64,000 nt of DNA. It comes from Terriglobia bacterium. Its GTDB lineage: Bacteria > Acidobacteriota > Terriglobia > Bryobacterales > Bryobacteraceae. A program made the position numbers and the translations under genes. This document shows, piece by piece, positions 28,594 to 36,903 of this stretch. Numbering within the stretch: the first letter of the stretch is position 1; every line of letters starts with the position of its first letter. The stretch is taken from contig JAIQEX010000004.1 of the NCBI GenBank assembly GCA_020073615.1, positions 49,804-113,803 on the forward strand, given 5' to 3'. The notes beneath the pieces were generated by a model, which was not told the DNA's origin, searched no databases, and worked only from the letters and a program-made list of their open reading frames with translations.

Positions 28594-29758
28594 TCACTTC
28601 TTCGCCGGCGTCGGGTACGGCATATTGAACTGTTCCAGAATTCCCCGGACGACTTCGAACGGCTCGGCATCCTCCAGGTTCGCCAGCGCCGCCACCGCGA
28701 AATGCTTTTCGGGAATGATGACCATGGCCGTGGTGCCCTGCTGGCCGCCGCTGTGGGCCACGTACTTGCCGCCATCGAGCATCAGCACGCCGAAACCGGG
28801 GCCATAGTTCGACCCCTTGCCGCCGCCAGTCACCTTCGCCGGCGTCCACATCTCGAGGACCGTTTCGGGCCTGACGATTTTGCCGTCCATCAGCGCCTGT
28901 GCGGAAGCGAACCAGGTCTTCGGCGGTCGTGACGAAGCCGCCGCCGGGGATCTTATAGCTGCTGTCCATGAGACCGGCGTTCTTGATCTGGCCGTCGATC
29001 TTCTGGTAGCCCCGAGCGCGGAGCGGCACGATCTCGTACACGTCGTCCACGAACGTGTGCGCCGTGCCGGCCGGCTGCAACACGTGCGCCGCCACGTAGT
29101 CCTGGAATCTCTCGCCGGACGCGCCTTCGATTACGCAGCCCACCACCGTGTAGCCGTACGTGCTGTAGGAAAAGGCGGTGCCGGGCTGGAACAGGAGCGG
29201 GTCGTTGGCGAAAATCGCCAGGCCGTCGGGCATCCATTTGTAATGACGCGTGCTCTCGACTTCGCCTTCCTTGTAATGGCGGATGCCCGAAGTGTGGCTG
29301 AGCAGCTCGCGCGTGGTGATAGGCCACTGCTTCAGGGAAAAGGGCGCGCAGTATTTCTGCACTGGAGCGTCCAGGTCCAGCTTGCCCGCCTCCACTAGCG
29401 TCATGGCGGCTACCGCCGAGATCGGCTTGGCGATCGAACCGGTGCGGATCAGGGTGCCGGTCGAAGCCGGAACGGCATTCTCCAGATCGGCTGTGCCCAA
29501 CGCTCTCGAATACACCATGCGGTCCTCCATCGCGGCCGCGACCGTCATAGCGGGAATCTGTTGCTCGCGCATGGCGGCGGTGACGATCTGGTCGACCTTG
29601 GCGCTGCGATCCGTGGGCGCGGCGGTTTGCGCGGTCGCGGAGCCGGCCAGCACCAGGACGGCAAGAATCAGGCGAGACTCCGGCCCCGGCCGGTGGTAAG
29701 CTGTTTCTGACGGCAGCGGCCGCAGGCTGCATCCTTCCTCTGCGGATTTCCCATTCAT
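28594..29758 (-). pseudogene. Secreted serine hydrolase (beta-lactamase class C-like), one-base frameshift
   Basis: The first frame carries a hydrophobic leader (LILAVLVLAGSATAQT), the nucleophile motif SIAK in TGSIAKPISAVAAM, the second motif in FSYSTYGYTVVG, and runs to GGGFVTTAEDLVRF. There the homology switches frame to ALMDGKIVRPETVLEMW and continues through GPGFGVLMLDGGKYVAHSGG (third motif HSGG) to a stop at 28594. One extra base near 28903 (CC instead of C in TTCCGC on the coding strand) explains the break. Undisturbed, it would be a periplasmic esterase or D-aminopeptidase-like protein of about 385 residues. The start is uncertain: ATG 29758 precedes an odd 28-residue lead. Confidence 0.85.
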
Positions 29759-29775
29759 CTCAAAAGGAGAGAAAC

Positions 29776-30558
29776 ATGCTTAGTCGAACTACGCGTTCCA
29801 CGGATGGCGTTGCCATTTCGTACTCGGTATCCGGCGCCGCGGATACCGCTCTCGTGCTGATTCACGGCGGGCTGGCCGACCGGTCGTTCTGGGATGGCCA
29901 GCACGAGCCGTTTGCGGATCGTTTCCGGGTAATCGCGCCCGATCTGGCCGGACATGGAGAGTCGGGACGGAACCGGGAGAAGTGGGGAATCGCCGAATTC
30001 GCCCATGACGTTCTGGCGGCGATCGATGCGGAGCGCGTATCGCGTGCCGTCTTCGTCGGGAATTCGCTGGGCGGCGTGGTGGCCATTGAGGCGGCATTGC
30101 TCGCCGGAACGCGCGCTACCGGCGTGATCGGCGTGGACACGTTCCAGGACCTGAGCCGGCGGATCGATCCGCAGTGGGCGAACGAACAGGCGGATGCGTG
30201 GGGCCGGGATTTCGCCGGCACGCTGGATCGCATGCTCGGAGCGTTGTTCCATCCCGATGCCGCGCCGTCCCTGGTGGCCGGCGTCCGGCGGCGCATGGCG
30301 CGCACGCCGGGGGAGGTCGTCGCGGCGATGTTCCGCTCGTTCGCAGGGTACGACACAGGCGCGTCGGCGCGCCAGTTGCGCGTGCCGGTGAGGTGTATCA
30401 ATGGCGACTTGTGGGCGACGGACACCCAGGCCAATCGCGAAGTGGTGGCCGATTTCGATGCCGTGATCCTGCCCCATACCGGCCATTTCCCGATGCTCGA
30501 ACGCCCCGATGAGTTTAATCGGAGACTGGCGGAGTTAGTATTGCCCCCAAAGAGCTGA
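29776..30558 (+). CDS. Alpha/beta hydrolase
   Basis: This 260-residue alpha/beta-hydrolase has the oxyanion segment LVLIHGGLADRSFW near residue 27, the GHGES strand, the nucleophile elbow GNSLGGVVA near residue 96, an acid residue after VRCINGDLWATD, and the catalytic His in LPHTGHFPMLERP near 238. No signal peptide is seen, so it is cytoplasmic. The substrate cannot be predicted. It starts after an AAAGGAGAGA Shine-Dalgarno and is divergent from the broken serine hydrolase with 17 bases between the frames. Confidence 0.9.
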   Translation: MLSRTTRSTDGVAISYSVSGAADTALVLIHGGLADRSFWDGQHEPFADRFRVIAPDLAGHGESGRNREKWGIAEFAHDVLAAIDAERVSRAVFVGNSLGGVVAIEAALLAGTRATGVIGVDTFQDLSRRIDPQWANEQADAWGRDFAGTLDRMLGALFHPDAAPSLVAGVRRRMARTPGEVVAAMFRSFAGYDTGASARQLRVPVRCINGDLWATDTQANREVVADFDAVILPHTGHFPMLERPDEFNRRLAELVLPPKS

Positions 30559-30693
30559 TGAAACACCGTCTGCCGGCATGCCCTGCAGGCGGTCGCGCGC
30601 GGGCCGCCGTTCGAAGCTCTCGTAATCCGACAGGGCGAGGATCTGTACAGGGCCGGCCGCGGCGACGGTATCGCAATCGGAGATACTTGGATC

Positions 30694-31446
30694 ATGATCG
30701 AAACCGGGTTGCGGGACAAGGTGGTCATCGTCACCGGCGCGGCCGCGGGAATCGGGCGTGCCACGGCGCGCCGGTTCGCGCAGGAGGGCTGCCGCGTGGC
30801 CTCATGGGACGTGAGGGAGGGCGAGGCCGAACCGGGCGGCACGTTCCAGAAGGTGGATGTGACTCGGGCCGCCTCGGTGGAGGCCGCCGTGAAGGAGGTG
30901 GCCGGCCGTTGTGGCGCGATCCACGCGCTGGTCAACAACGCGGGCATTCTGCGCGACGGCCAACTGGTCAAGTATCGGGAAGGCGCGCTCCTGGGGGTGT
31001 TGAGCGACGAACAGTTCGATTCCGTGATCGCGGTCAACCTCAAGGGCGTATTCCACTGCACGCGCGCGGTGGTGCCGCACATGATCGCCGGCGGCGGCGG
31101 GGTGATCCTGAACGCCTCGAGCATCGTCGGCATCTATGGCAATTTCGGCCAGACGAACTACGTGGCCAGCAAGGCGGGAGTGATCGGCATGACGCGCGTG
31201 TGGGCGCGCGAGCTGGGGCGATACCACATCCGCGTGAATGCGGTGGCGCCGGGCTTCATCGCGACCGAAATGTTGCGGTCCATGCCGGAGAAGGTCCTGC
31301 AAAGCCTGGTGGGCCGCACGCCGCTCGGCCGCATGGGGCAGCCCGAGGACGTGGCCAACGCATACGTCTGGCTGGCTTCGGACGCGGCCTCGTTCGTGAG
31401 CGGCGTGGTGCTCGGAGTGGATGGCGGCGTAGTCACAGGAACGTAG
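30694..31446 (+). CDS. Short-chain dehydrogenase/reductase (FabG-like)
   Basis: This classical SDR of 250 residues has the cofactor motif TGAAAGIGRA near residue 15, NNAG near 84, the catalytic Ser in LNASSIVGIYG near 140 and YxxxK in YVASKAGVIGM near 153. FIATEMLRSMPEKV and the C-terminal SGVVLGVDGG segment match 3-oxoacyl-ACP reductase-like members. It could act in fatty acid or sugar metabolism; the neighbours do not decide. The frame is open for about 40 codons upstream, but no start codon or Shine-Dalgarno supports an extension. Confidence 0.9.
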   Translation: MIETGLRDKVVIVTGAAAGIGRATARRFAQEGCRVASWDVREGEAEPGGTFQKVDVTRAASVEAAVKEVAGRCGAIHALVNNAGILRDGQLVKYREGALLGVLSDEQFDSVIAVNLKGVFHCTRAVVPHMIAGGGGVILNASSIVGIYGNFGQTNYVASKAGVIGMTRVWARELGRYHIRVNAVAPGFIATEMLRSMPEKVLQSLVGRTPLGRMGQPEDVANAYVWLASDAASFVSGVVLGVDGGVVTGT

Positions 31447-31454
31447 CGGCTACA

Positions 31455-32048
31455 ATGGGAGCTGTGGAACCGAAGGGGGGATGGGTGGCCGCGGCGCTGC
31501 TCCTGGCGGTCAGCGGGCTCGCGGCCGCGGCCGACACGCCGCCGCCCGAATTCTCGCTGACCGATACCGCCGGCCGCGTGCACACGCCCGCGGAATGGAG
31601 CGGGCGGCGCGCCATCGTGCTGCTGTTCCTGAGCACCGACTGCCCGCTCAGCAACGGTTACGTCCCCGAGCTGAACCGCATCGCACACGACTACTCCGGG
31701 CGCGGCGTGGCCTTTTACGCCGTGCAGGGCGATGCTACGGTTTCGGCGGACGAGGTGCGGCGCCACGTGAAGGAGTTCGGTTACACGTTTCCGTACCTGT
31801 TCGACCCTCAGGAGTCGCTGGCCGCCTACACCGGCGCCACCACCACTCCCGAGGCCGCCGTACTCTCGCCGCGCGGTGAGTTACTATACCTGGGCCGGAT
31901 CGATAATCGTCTGGAAGATTACGGAAAGCAGCGCATACAAGTCACCGGGTTCGACCTGCGCGACGCGCTCGACGCCATTCTGGCGGGCAAACCCGTGCCG
32001 CGCGCCCGCACCAAGGCGCTCGGCTGCTCGATTACCAGGAAGAGCTGA
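31455..32048 (+). CDS. Redoxin-domain (AhpC/TSA-like) exported protein
   Basis: This 197-residue protein has a signal peptide (GWVAAALLLAVSGLAAAADT) and a thioredoxin-fold domain: FSLTDTAGRVHTPAEWSG, then IVLLFLSTDCPLSNGYVPEL, VAFYAVQGDATVSADEVRRH and PEAAVLSPRGELLYLGRIDN. Only one Cys is found at the active-site position (DCPLS), so it looks like a peroxiredoxin-type or single-Cys redoxin, not a CxxC disulfide reductase. The group is common in Acidobacteria and Planctomycetes and of unknown substrate. The start is ATG 31455, eight bases after the SDR stop; GTG 31463 is an alternative. Confidence 0.83.
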   Translation: MGAVEPKGGWVAAALLLAVSGLAAAADTPPPEFSLTDTAGRVHTPAEWSGRRAIVLLFLSTDCPLSNGYVPELNRIAHDYSGRGVAFYAVQGDATVSADEVRRHVKEFGYTFPYLFDPQESLAAYTGATTTPEAAVLSPRGELLYLGRIDNRLEDYGKQRIQVTGFDLRDALDAILAGKPVPRARTKALGCSITRKS

Positions 32049-32122
32049 GCGCACCGCGCTACGTCCGCTCCGCTCACCAATCGGGGTCGTCCGCGTCTAA
32101 GGTCCATCAGGGGGGAAAACGA

Positions 32123-33181
32123 ATGACTCTACGTCTGTGCCAGATCAGTCTCTGCGCCGCTCTTGCCATTCTGCCGGCGGGGGCGCAGTCGTTCATCATG
32201 TCCACGCCGCGCGCCAGCCAGCGGGCCGTGGCTACCGAGCGCATCGCGCTCACCGACATCACCATCACCTACCACCGGCCGCTCGTGGGCGGGCGCAAGA
32301 TCTGGGACGGTATTGTACCGTACGGCAAGGTCTGGCGCGCCGGCGCCAACGAGAACACCACCATCGAATTCTCCGACCCGGTGATGGTGGAAGATCACGC
32401 GCTCGCCAAGGGTATGTACGGCCTGCACATGATTCCCACCGCGGATTCGTGGACGGTCATCTTCTCGAAGAACTCCACCTCGTGGGGCAGCTTCACCTAT
32501 AAGCAGGATGAAGACGCGCTGCGCGTCACGGTGCAACCGCGGCCCGGCGAATTCCACGAGGCGCTGGCCTACGATTTCGACGACGTGAAGCCGGATTCCG
32601 CCGCGGTCACGCTGCGTTGGGAGAAGGTTGCCGTGCCTTTCCACGTGGCGATCGCCAAGGAAGTCACCGTGCAGAACATGCGCAATCAGCTCCGCAACCT
32701 GGCGCAATACAACTGGCAGGGCTGGCAGGAGGCGGCGGCGTACTGTCTCCAGGAGAAGGTGAACCTGGATGAGGCGCTGCAGTGGTCCGACAGCTCCATC
32801 AAGCTGGAGGAGCGCTTCGACAACCTGATCGTCAAGGCGGGGATTCTCCGGGCGTTGAACCGCGCGGGAGAAGCCGACACAACTACCGCCAAGGCGCTGG
32901 AGATGGGCAACGCCATCCAGGTCTATTTCTACGGGCGGCAGCTTCAGACCGAGAAGCACAAGGCGGAGGCCGTGGCCATTTACCGCACGGTGGCCAAGCG
33001 CTTCCCACAGCACTGGCTGGGCCACATCGCGCAGGCGCGTGTGTACGCCGCCGATGGCGATTTCCCCAAGGCGATTCAGGAAGTGAAGGCCGCGCAGGCG
33101 GCGGGCGTCCCCGACCAGCAGAAGCCCAATCTGGAGACGATCATCAAGCGCCTGGAGAATAAAGAAGACATCAACGGCTGA
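32123..33181 (+). CDS. DUF2911 domain protein with TPR-like C terminus
   Basis: This 352-residue exported protein has a signal peptide (MTLRLCQISLCAALAILPAG) followed by a DUF2911 domain at residues about 25-175. Typical stretches are ITYHRPLVGGRKIWDGIVPY, VWRAGANENTTIEFSDP, KGMYGLHMIPTADSWTVIFS and FHEALAYDFDDVKP. The C-terminal 160 residues look like tetratricopeptide-type helices (EALQWSDSSIKLEERFDNL, YRTVAKRFPQHWLGHIAQAR). DUF2911 proteins are common in Bacteroidota and Acidobacteriota and have no known activity. The gene has its own AG-rich leader (GGGGGGAAAACG) before the ATG. Confidence 0.88.
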   Translation: MTLRLCQISLCAALAILPAGAQSFIMSTPRASQRAVATERIALTDITITYHRPLVGGRKIWDGIVPYGKVWRAGANENTTIEFSDPVMVEDHALAKGMYGLHMIPTADSWTVIFSKNSTSWGSFTYKQDEDALRVTVQPRPGEFHEALAYDFDDVKPDSAAVTLRWEKVAVPFHVAIAKEVTVQNMRNQLRNLAQYNWQGWQEAAAYCLQEKVNLDEALQWSDSSIKLEERFDNLIVKAGILRALNRAGEADTTTAKALEMGNAIQVYFYGRQLQTEKHKAEAVAIYRTVAKRFPQHWLGHIAQARVYAADGDFPKAIQEVKAAQAAGVPDQQKPNLETIIKRLENKEDING

Positions 33182-33202
33182 GCGCGCCCGTGCGCCGCGG
33201 AG

Positions 33203-34324
33203 CTACATGAAGTAATCTTTCACCTTTTCGAACAGGCCCTTCTCGGCGGGCGCGTTGTCCACCGGCAGGGTCTCGCGCAACTGCTCGAGCAGCTTGCGCT
33301 GTTCGCGGGTGAGCCGCGAAGGGATCTTGACCTCCGCGTGGACGTACAGATCCCCGCGGCCGCCGCCATTGAGGACCGGGACGCCCTTGTTGCGCAGGCG
33401 AAACTGCGCGCCGTTCTGCGTGCCTTCCGGGATCTTGAGCTTGCAGGGCTCCTCCAGGGTCGGCACTTCGATTTCGGCGCCCAGCGCGGCTTGCGCGATG
33501 TTCAGCGGAATGGTGCAGTGCAGGTCGTGCTCGCGCCGCTCGAAAAAGGGGTGTTCCTTCACCTTCAGGAACACATAGAGATCGCCCGCCGGGCCGCCGT
33601 TGGCGCCGGGCTGTCCTTCGTTGGCCAGACGCAGGCGGTTACCGTCGTCCACCCCGGCCGGAATGTTGACCTTGAGCTTGCGCTGCGCCTGCCGGTAGCC
33701 CTGGCCGCGGCACTGGCTGCAAGGGTTGCGGATAACCTTCCCCGATCCGCCGCAGGTGCTGCACGTGCGCCTGATGGTGAGGAAGCCCTGCTGGTACAGA
33801 ATCTCGCCGCGGCCGCGGCACGTGGGGCAGGCGCTCGGCCCGCTGCCGGGCTCGGTTCCCGAACCCTGGCACCGGTCGCACTGCTCCATACGCGGCGCCT
33901 GGATCTCCACATTCATGCCGAACACGGCGTCTTCGAAGCTGAGCTCCAGATCGTAGCGGATGTCGTCGCCCTTGGCGGCACGGCTGCGCCGCCGGCCGCC
34001 GCCGCCGAACAGATCGCCAAAGCCGAAGAAATCGCCCAGGATATCGCTAAAGTCGCCGAAGGCTTCGGGGTTGAAACCGGCCGCACCCCCGGCCGCTCCC
34101 TGCAGTCCGGCATGGCCAAAACGGTCGTAGGCGGCGCGCTTCTGGGGATCGCTCAGCACGCTGTAGGCTTCGGAAGCTTCCTTGAACTTGTCCTCCGCCG
34201 TGGGGTCGTCGGGGTGGTGATCGGGGTGGTGTTGCCGCGCCAGCTTGCGGTAGGCGCCTTTAATGTCCTGCTCGCCGGCATCTCTGCCCACACCGAGAAC
34301 TTCGTAATAGTCTCTTTTCGACAC
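33203..34324 (-). CDS. dnaJ: Chaperone DnaJ
   Basis: This 373-residue Hsp40 stimulates DnaK ATPase and binds unfolded proteins. Domains in order are the J-domain (DYYEVLGVGRD, HPD in ARQHHPDHHPDD), the Gly/Phe-rich linker (GDFFGFGDLFGGGG), a zinc domain with four CxxCxGxG repeats (CDRCQGSG, CPTCRGRG, CSTCGGSG, CSQCRGQG), and C-terminal substrate domains with DLYVFLKVKEHPFFERRE. It starts with GTG. It is the third gene of the hrcA-grpE-dnaJ operon, 13 bases after grpE. Confidence 0.96.
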   Translation of the reverse strand: MSKRDYYEVLGVGRDAGEQDIKGAYRKLARQHHPDHHPDDPTAEDKFKEASEAYSVLSDPQKRAAYDRFGHAGLQGAAGGAAGFNPEAFGDFSDILGDFFGFGDLFGGGGRRRSRAAKGDDIRYDLELSFEDAVFGMNVEIQAPRMEQCDRCQGSGTEPGSGPSACPTCRGRGEILYQQGFLTIRRTCSTCGGSGKVIRNPCSQCRGQGYRQAQRKLKVNIPAGVDDGNRLRLANEGQPGANGGPAGDLYVFLKVKEHPFFERREHDLHCTIPLNIAQAALGAEIEVPTLEEPCKLKIPEGTQNGAQFRLRNKGVPVLNGGGRGDLYVHAEVKIPSRLTREQRKLLEQLRETLPVDNAPAEKGLFEKVKDYFM

Positions 34325-34337
34325 GGGATTTTACGCG

Positions 34338-34877
34338 TTACGGCTTGACCGCAACCCTCACCATGGCGGGCCGCAGCAGCTTGCCTTTGAAATTATAGCC
34401 CTTCTGAAACTCGCCCAATATCGTCTGGTCCTCGGCCTCTTCGGCCGGCACCCGCTCCACCGCCTGGTGCAGGTTGGGATCGAACCGCTTGCCCTCCGCT
34501 TCCATCGGTTCCAGCCCCATCTTGCGAAGCGTGTCGGAGAGCCGCTGGTAGATCAGCTCCACGCCCTTGGCATAGTCGGCGTCGGCCGTCTCCACCTGCA
34601 GCGCGCGCTCGAAATCGTCCAGCACCGGCAGCAGGCCGCGCAGCAGTTCCATGGCGGCGAATTGCAGGTACTCGGAACGCTCGCGCTCGTTGCGCCGCCG
34701 CGCATTGTCGAATTCGGCGCGCGCCCGCAACAGGCGGTCGTACAGATCGGCCTTGTCGGCCGCGAGTTGGTCGCGTTCCGCGGCAAGGGCCGCCAGCTTG
34801 CCTTCCGACGTCTCCACCGGGACGTTTTCTTCGGAAGATACACCGGATGGATTGGGGTCTGGGTTCTCGGTATCCAC
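34338..34877 (-). CDS. grpE: Nucleotide exchange factor GrpE
   Basis: This 179-residue DnaK nucleotide exchange factor starts with GTG. After a variable acidic N terminus comes a long coiled coil (LAALAERDQLAADKADLYDR, LLRARAEFDNARRRNERE), then the C-terminal beta domain with VELIYQRLSDTLRKMGLEPM, FDPNLHQAVERVP and GEFQKGYNFKGKLLRPAMV. Size and order agree with the family. It lies between hrcA and dnaJ, and dnaK is not in this window. Confidence 0.95.
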   Translation of the reverse strand: MDTENPDPNPSGVSSEENVPVETSEGKLAALAAERDQLAADKADLYDRLLRARAEFDNARRRNERERSEYLQFAAMELLRGLLPVLDDFERALQVETADADYAKGVELIYQRLSDTLRKMGLEPMEAEGKRFDPNLHQAVERVPAEEAEDQTILGEFQKGYNFKGKLLRPAMVRVAVKP

Positions 34878-34900
34878 TGTTTTTAGCTTAGCAAACCGCT

Positions 34901-35938
34901 CTAAAACCGCGCCCTGCCCAGTGCCTGGCTGGTCTGCAGCACGGCCGCCATCACGCGCTCGTAGTGCATGCGCATGGGTCCCAGAACCGCCACCTTGGCC
35001 GGCAGCCCGCTGCCCATCTGCACGTTCATTCCGATCAGCGCCAGGTCCTTCATGGCGGGATGCACCTCTTCCAGCCCCAGGTGCACTTCCAGTTCGCCGG
35101 GCGGCAGTTCCAGAAACCGGTCCAGCAACTGGATGAGCCGCTTCTTTTCCTCCAGCGCCTGCAGCAGTTCGCGCATTTTTTCGCGCGTGAGGTGCAGGTC
35201 CAGGCCGAGCAGGTTGGAGGCGCCTTCCATGTGCACTTCGGGCGAGGTATCCACATCGAGCAGCCCCTTCTGATACAGCACCTGGAGCTTGCGCATCACC
35301 GCGTCATACAGCGCCCGGTCTTCCAACATGCGGCGCAGCAACTCGCGCCGCGCTTCCAGCAACTGCCACCCGCTGAAGCTGCGGTTGACGTAGTTGCGAA
35401 TGGACATCAGTTCCTCGGGCGAAGCCGGTTCGTCGAGCGCCACCACACGGTTGCGCACCATGCGGTCGCGCGTCACCAGGATCATCAGCACGCGGTTGTC
35501 GGCCAGCGGGACCAGCTCGATCTGGTCCAGCTCCTGCTGCAACGCCGGAATGGCCGCGGCGATTCCCACGTTGCGCGTCAGCTCCATGAGGATGTAGCTC
35601 GAGCGCTCCACGCGGGCGCCCACCGTATCGAGACCGCTGAACTCATTGCGCAGCCGTTCCGACTCCCCCGCGGCCATGCGGCTGGCGGTGAGCGAGCGGA
35701 CGTAGAAGCGGAACGCCTTCTCCGTGGGCACACGGCCCGCCGAGGTGTGCGGCTGGGAGAGATACCCTTCGTCGGCGAGGTCGGCCATCACGTTGCGGAT
35801 GGATGCCGGGCTGAGCGCATGATTCCGGCGTTTGGAAACGGTCCGCGACCCGACCGGTTCGCCGGTTTCGATGTAAGCGCGGACGATCGAGTTCAGGATT
35901 TCCCTGTGCCTGGTTTTGAGCGGCGCGTCCATTCTCAA
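34901..35938 (-). CDS. hrcA: Heat-inducible transcription repressor HrcA
   Basis: This 345-residue repressor of heat-shock genes has an N-terminal winged-helix domain (RHREILNSIVRAYIETGEPV, LSPASIRNVMADLADEGYL, QPHTSAGRVPTEKAFRFYV), a GAF-like middle and a C-terminal dimerisation region (NVQMGSGLPAKVAVLGPMRM). HrcA normally binds CIRCE elements. No consensus CIRCE is seen upstream, but a different inverted repeat lies at the expected place (35949-35967), suggesting autoregulation by a diverged operator. It is the first gene of the operon, preceded by a good sigma-70-type promoter. Confidence 0.95.
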   Translation of the reverse strand: MRMDAPLKTRHREILNSIVRAYIETGEPVGSRTVSKRRNHALSPASIRNVMADLADEGYLSQPHTSAGRVPTEKAFRFYVRSLTASRMAAGESERLRNEFSGLDTVGARVERSSYILMELTRNVGIAAAIPALQQELDQIELVPLADNRVLMILVTRDRMVRNRVVALDEPASPEELMSIRNYVNRSFSGWQLLEARRELLRRMLEDRALYDAVMRKLQVLYQKGLLDVDTSPEVHMEGASNLLGLDLHLTREKMRELLQALEEKKRLIQLLDRFLELPPGELEVHLGLEEVHPAMKDLALIGMNVQMGSGLPAKVAVLGPMRMHYERVMAAVLQTSQALGRARF

Positions 35939-35948
35939 AATCCCCTTT

Positions 35949-35967
35949 GCTTACGACTCCCCTAAGC
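35949..35967. promoter_or_regulatory. Inverted repeat at the hrcA promoter (candidate HrcA operator)
   Basis: The sequence is GCTTA-N9-TAAGC, with perfect five-base arms and the nine-base spacer typical of CIRCE, but without the TTAGCACTC/GAGTGCTAA halves. It overlaps the expected transcription start, three bases downstream of the -10 element, which is where a repressor site would work. Confidence 0.4.
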
Positions 35968-35970
35968 ACC

Positions 35971-35999
35971 ATTGTAATCGACTGAAAGTAAAGGGTCAA
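35971..35999 (-). promoter_or_regulatory. Sigma-70-type promoter of hrcA-grpE-dnaJ
   Basis: Reading leftward, TTGACC (35999-35994) is followed by exactly 17 bases and then TACAAT (35976-35971). Each hexamer is one base off consensus. Transcription would start near 35964, about 26 bases before the hrcA ATG. Confidence 0.7.
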
Positions 36000-36054
36000 T
36001 GTGGAAGCTCAAAATTGCTAGAATAACGGTTCCGTTGCCAAGGGAGGTTCGAGA

Positions 36055-36456
36055 GTGGAGGCAGTCGGGGCACTCCTGCGCTTTTTCAGTTATTTGTTCC
36101 ACGGCTTACTGGCTTTATTCCTACTCGCCGTGTCCGGGCTCGCGCTCGCCTCCGGCACGCCGTCCCTGCGTCTGGACATGCTGCCCTGGAAGGGAGCCAC
36201 CCTCACCCTGGTGGTCTTCTTCTCCGCCCTCTTGGCGTTGATCGCCCTCGTTCTTGCCCTGCGCCGCAAGCTGCGCGCGCTGTTTTTCCTCTGGGCTCTG
36301 GCGGTGCCGGTCCTGCTCTTTAAGGGATACATCTTCAGCGGTTATCGTTTCGTCCCCGGTGAAGCACGCTGGGCCGCGTGTCTGCTTCTGGCATCGCTGA
36401 TCGCTCTAGGCGGCGCGTGGTCCCAGTTGTGGCGTCCCCGCCGCCGACGCTACTGA
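36055..36456 (+). CDS. Small integral membrane protein, unrecognised
   Basis: This is a 133-residue hydrophobic protein with four likely transmembrane helices: LLRFFSYLFHGLLALFLLAV, LTLVVFFSALLALIALVLAL, LFFLWALAVPVLLFKGYIF and WAACLLLASLIALGGAW, and a basic C terminus (RPRRRRY). I recognise no family. The GTG start at 36055 has AGGGAGG seven bases upstream, which supports translation. It is divergent from hrcA and converges on the coiled-coil gene. Confidence 0.7.
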   Translation: MEAVGALLRFFSYLFHGLLALFLLAVSGLALASGTPSLRLDMLPWKGATLTLVVFFSALLALIALVLALRRKLRALFFLWALAVPVLLFKGYIFSGYRFVPGEARWAACLLLASLIALGGAWSQLWRPRRRRY

Positions 36457-36463
36457 TGAGACG

Positions 36464-36799
36464 CTAGTTCGCGGCCGCCAGATGGTCCCAGGACTCGTCG
36501 AAGACGCTGGCTTGCAGCAATTCGAGGGCTTCGACGACGCGCTCCACTAGGCCGTCGGTCTGCGACATGGCGGTGCGGGCCGAATGGATCGCGCCGGCTT
36601 GCGCCTGAAGGGTCTGCTCGAACTCCTGGAGATCCGCGGCCACGTTACCCTGGAGCGTGTTGGCGCGCTGGCCGAGGGCCTCGAGGTTCCGTTCGACGGC
36701 GGCGATGCGTTCTCCGGCTCCGGCCACGGTGCGCTCCACGGCGGCTATGCGGGCGGCGAGTTGCTGGATGTCACTCAGTGCGGTCTCCAGAGTAGTCAT
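36464..36799 (-). CDS. Small coiled-coil protein, unrecognised
   Basis: This 111-residue soluble protein is made almost wholly of heptad-like repeats (LAARIAAVERTVAGAGERIA, AVERNLEALGQRANTLQGN, LQEFEQTLQAQAGAIHSA), predicting a long coiled coil. No catalytic motif is seen. It may be structural or a partner protein. It ends eight bases from the convergent membrane protein gene. Confidence 0.65.
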   Translation of the reverse strand: MTTLETALSDIQQLAARIAAVERTVAGAGERIAAVERNLEALGQRANTLQGNVAADLQEFEQTLQAQAGAIHSARTAMSQTDGLVERVVEALELLQASVFDESWDHLAAAN

Positions 36800-36903
36800 G
36801 AGGTCCTCGACACTTACAAGTTAAACAGGGTTGGCCTGTGGTGAGCAAGTCCCCGCCGGGAGTAGTAGTTTATGCGAGGGTACCAGCGGTACGTTCGCCT
36901 TGG

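Noticed and set aside
30559..30693. In-frame extension upstream of the SDR gene (about 40 codons)
   Set aside because: No start codon with Shine-Dalgarno and not SDR-like; left as spacer.
35939..36054. Canonical CIRCE element upstream of hrcA
   Set aside because: Neither TTAGCACTC nor GAGTGCTAA is present; only the GCTTA-N9-TAAGC repeat was kept, as a candidate.
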